In this document: piece after piece, positions 13,141 to 14,419 of the stretch
How the letters are laid out: each line of letters begins with the position of its first letter
How positions within the stretch are numbered: position 1 is the first letter of the stretch
NCBI GenBank assembly: GCA_043735935.1
Contig: JAYTDO010000204.1
Coordinates: 1-14,419 of the forward strand
Direction of reading: 5' to 3'
DNA: 14,419 nucleotides
Source of the DNA: JANLQB01 sp043735935
Lineage (GTDB): Bacteria; Verrucomicrobiota; Verrucomicrobiia; Chthoniobacterales; Chthoniobacteraceae
Translations under genes and position numbers: made by a program
The notes under the pieces: generated by a model
What the model was told of the DNA's origin: nothing
The model's input: only the letters and a program-made list of their open reading frames with translations
The model's database searches: none

Positions 13141-14419
13141 ATGGACTGTTCGGCCATGCGTCCTATCCAGCGAATCCATTTTCAGGTCCTATACGGTAGC
13201 GTGATTGTGCTGCTCGCTGCGCTCCGCATTGCGCGCGGCGAGATCAACACGGACGGCTCGATCGGAGCGCAAGGCCCCATCGTCCCTGTGGCCGGCCGCT
13301 ACTCGATCCTCGACTCGCGAGGCGCGCAGGTTGGCGGAAATCTCTTTCACAGCTTCGGTGCATTCAATCTGGCCAACGGAGAGACCGCCGCGTTCTCCGG
13401 TCCGGCGAACGTCCGGAACATTCTCGCGCGTGTGACGGACGGTTCAGCGTCCACGATCGACGGCACGATTTCATCCGACATCACTGGAGCGAATCTCTTT
13501 TTGATGAACCCCGCGGGCTTCATTTTCAAATCGAACGCGAAGATCGATTTGAAAGGCTCGTTCGCCGTCACGACCGCGCACTACCTCGCCTTTTCCGACG
13601 GCACACACTTCGATGCGAACAGAATCGCGGCCCCCGTTCTTACCGCTGCTGATGTGAGCGCGTTCGGATTCGCCAGCCCTCCCAAGTCAGTGCTGATCGA
13701 CAAAAGCGCGTTCGAGCTTTTCGATCGATCGACCTTTTCCATCGTCGCAGGAACGATCAACATCCGGGGAAACGAAAGCTCCACGAATCCGAGCCAGATC
13801 GTTGGAATGGGCGTCAATTTCAACCTGATGAGCGTTGGCAGTTCTGGCGAAGCGAGGTTACCGGCTCCCGGAGACGCTGGTTCCGTGAGGGGCTTCAGCC
13901 AACTCGGGGATATCGTGCTCAGTTCCAAGGCGCGCATCCGCACTCGCGGCGAAAACGCGGGGCGCGTTGTGATTCGCGGCGGTTCGCTCACGGTGGTCGA
14001 ACAAAGCAGCATCACGTCCCAAGTCACGGGTGGAACCGATGGTCGGGCATTTGACGTGCATGTGAGGCGCGGCGTGACGCTCACCGCCGGAAGTGCGTTG
14101 CTCACTAAAACGAGCGGTTCAAACGCGGCGGGAGATTTTTCGCTCCGAGCCGACACGCTCGGATTATCGCTGAGTTCGAACATCGGCAGCCAGGCTCGCG
14201 GCGTTGCAACGGCGTCCGCACGCGCCGGCGCGATCCGCGTCCAAGCGGCCGATATTTCGATCGAAAGCGGCAGTGTGATTTCCGGATCCACCTTTGGACT
14301 CGCGAGCGGCAATGCCGTCGATGTCCGTGCGAACACGATTTTGATTCGCGGCGAACTGACCCCGGCCGCGACGGGGATTTTCGCGAATACGATCTCGACC
14401 GGCAGCGGCGGCGCGGGGG
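13141..14419 (+). CDS. Two-partner-secretion exoprotein (filamentous haemagglutinin-like TpsA), 3' end missing
   Basis: The frame is open for 426 codons to the right edge. The N-terminus holds a signal peptide (hydrophobic 'VLYGSVIVLLAAL', residues 16-28; possible cleavage near 'IARG', about 30-33). The TPS / haemagglutination-activity domain follows at about 34-165. Signature blocks are 'NLFHSFGAFNL' (67-77), 'NVRNILARVTDG' (90-101), 'STIDGTISS' (104-112) and 'GANLFLMNPAGFIF' (117-130), continuing to 'KGSFAVTTAHYLAF'. After it comes a beta-helical region with strands such as 'GDIVLSSKARIRT' and 'GSLTVVEQSSI'. In known systems a TpsB pore of the FhaC/ShlB type exports such proteins through the outer membrane; none is in the window. 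An in-frame ATG at 13156 would shorten the signal peptide by five residues; neither start has a strong Shine-Dalgarno. The gene follows the giant protein gene by 98 bases. Confidence 0.9.
   Translation, partial: MDCSAMRPIQRIHFQVLYGSVIVLLAALRIARGEINTDGSIGAQGPIVPVAGRYSILDSRGAQVGGNLFHSFGAFNLANGETAAFSGPANVRNILARVTDGSASTIDGTISSDITGANLFLMNPAGFIFKSNAKIDLKGSFAVTTAHYLAFSDGTHFDANRIAAPVLTAADVSAFGFASPPKSVLIDKSAFELFDRSTFSIVAGTINIRGNESSTNPSQIVGMGVNFNLMSVGSSGEARLPAPGDAGSVRGFSQLGDIVLSSKARIRTRGENAGRVVIRGGSLTVVEQSSITSQVTGGTDGRAFDVHVRRGVTLTAGSALLTKTSGSNAAGDFSLRADTLGLSLSSNIGSQARGVATASARAGAIRVQAADISIESGSVISGSTFGLASGNAVDVRANTILIRGELTPAATGIFANTISTGSGGAG

Overview
This is a GC-rich bacterial window that most resembles Verrucomicrobiota, perhaps a Chthoniobacter-like lineage. 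The placement is an inference. It rests on a giant surface protein that begins with an 'IEPLEARISPA' motif and carries autotransporter-associated beta-strand repeats and a dockerin-like Ca-binding pair, next to a GlgE pathway enzyme and a long-form IspH. There are no RNA genes, CRISPR arrays or insertion sequences that I can support.

Left part (1-2609, minus strand): the first 536 codons of glgE (maltosyltransferase) run off the left edge. A 313-residue M42-like zinc aminopeptidase lies 59 bases upstream of it in the same direction. Middle part (2691-5598, plus strand): a divergent run of three genes for envelope and isoprenoid functions, namely a LpxL/HtrB-like lipid acyltransferase, a lipoprotein L,D-transpeptidase and ispH. 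Gaps of only 33-34 bases suggest co-transcription, although a good -35 box precedes the transpeptidase.

Right part (5599-14419, plus strand): a surface-protein region. A 201-base leader contains a 34-codon upstream ORF with its own Shine-Dalgarno. Its stop codon overlaps the start of a 2413-residue repeat protein (ATGA). The giant protein is a mosaic: N-terminal LEPR-XLL-like motif, beta-helical repeats, beta-strand repeats, an EF-hand pair in the middle, a second beta-strand repeat block, and about 570 residues of short 'IGKIxV' repeats with no recognisable outer-membrane anchor. It is followed by the N-terminal 426 codons of a two-partner-secretion (filamentous haemagglutinin-like) exoprotein, which runs off the right edge.

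The most interesting points are the coupled leader ORF, the modular build of the giant protein (central dockerin-like pair, no classical signal peptide, a single cysteine), and its pairing with a TpsA-type exoprotein.
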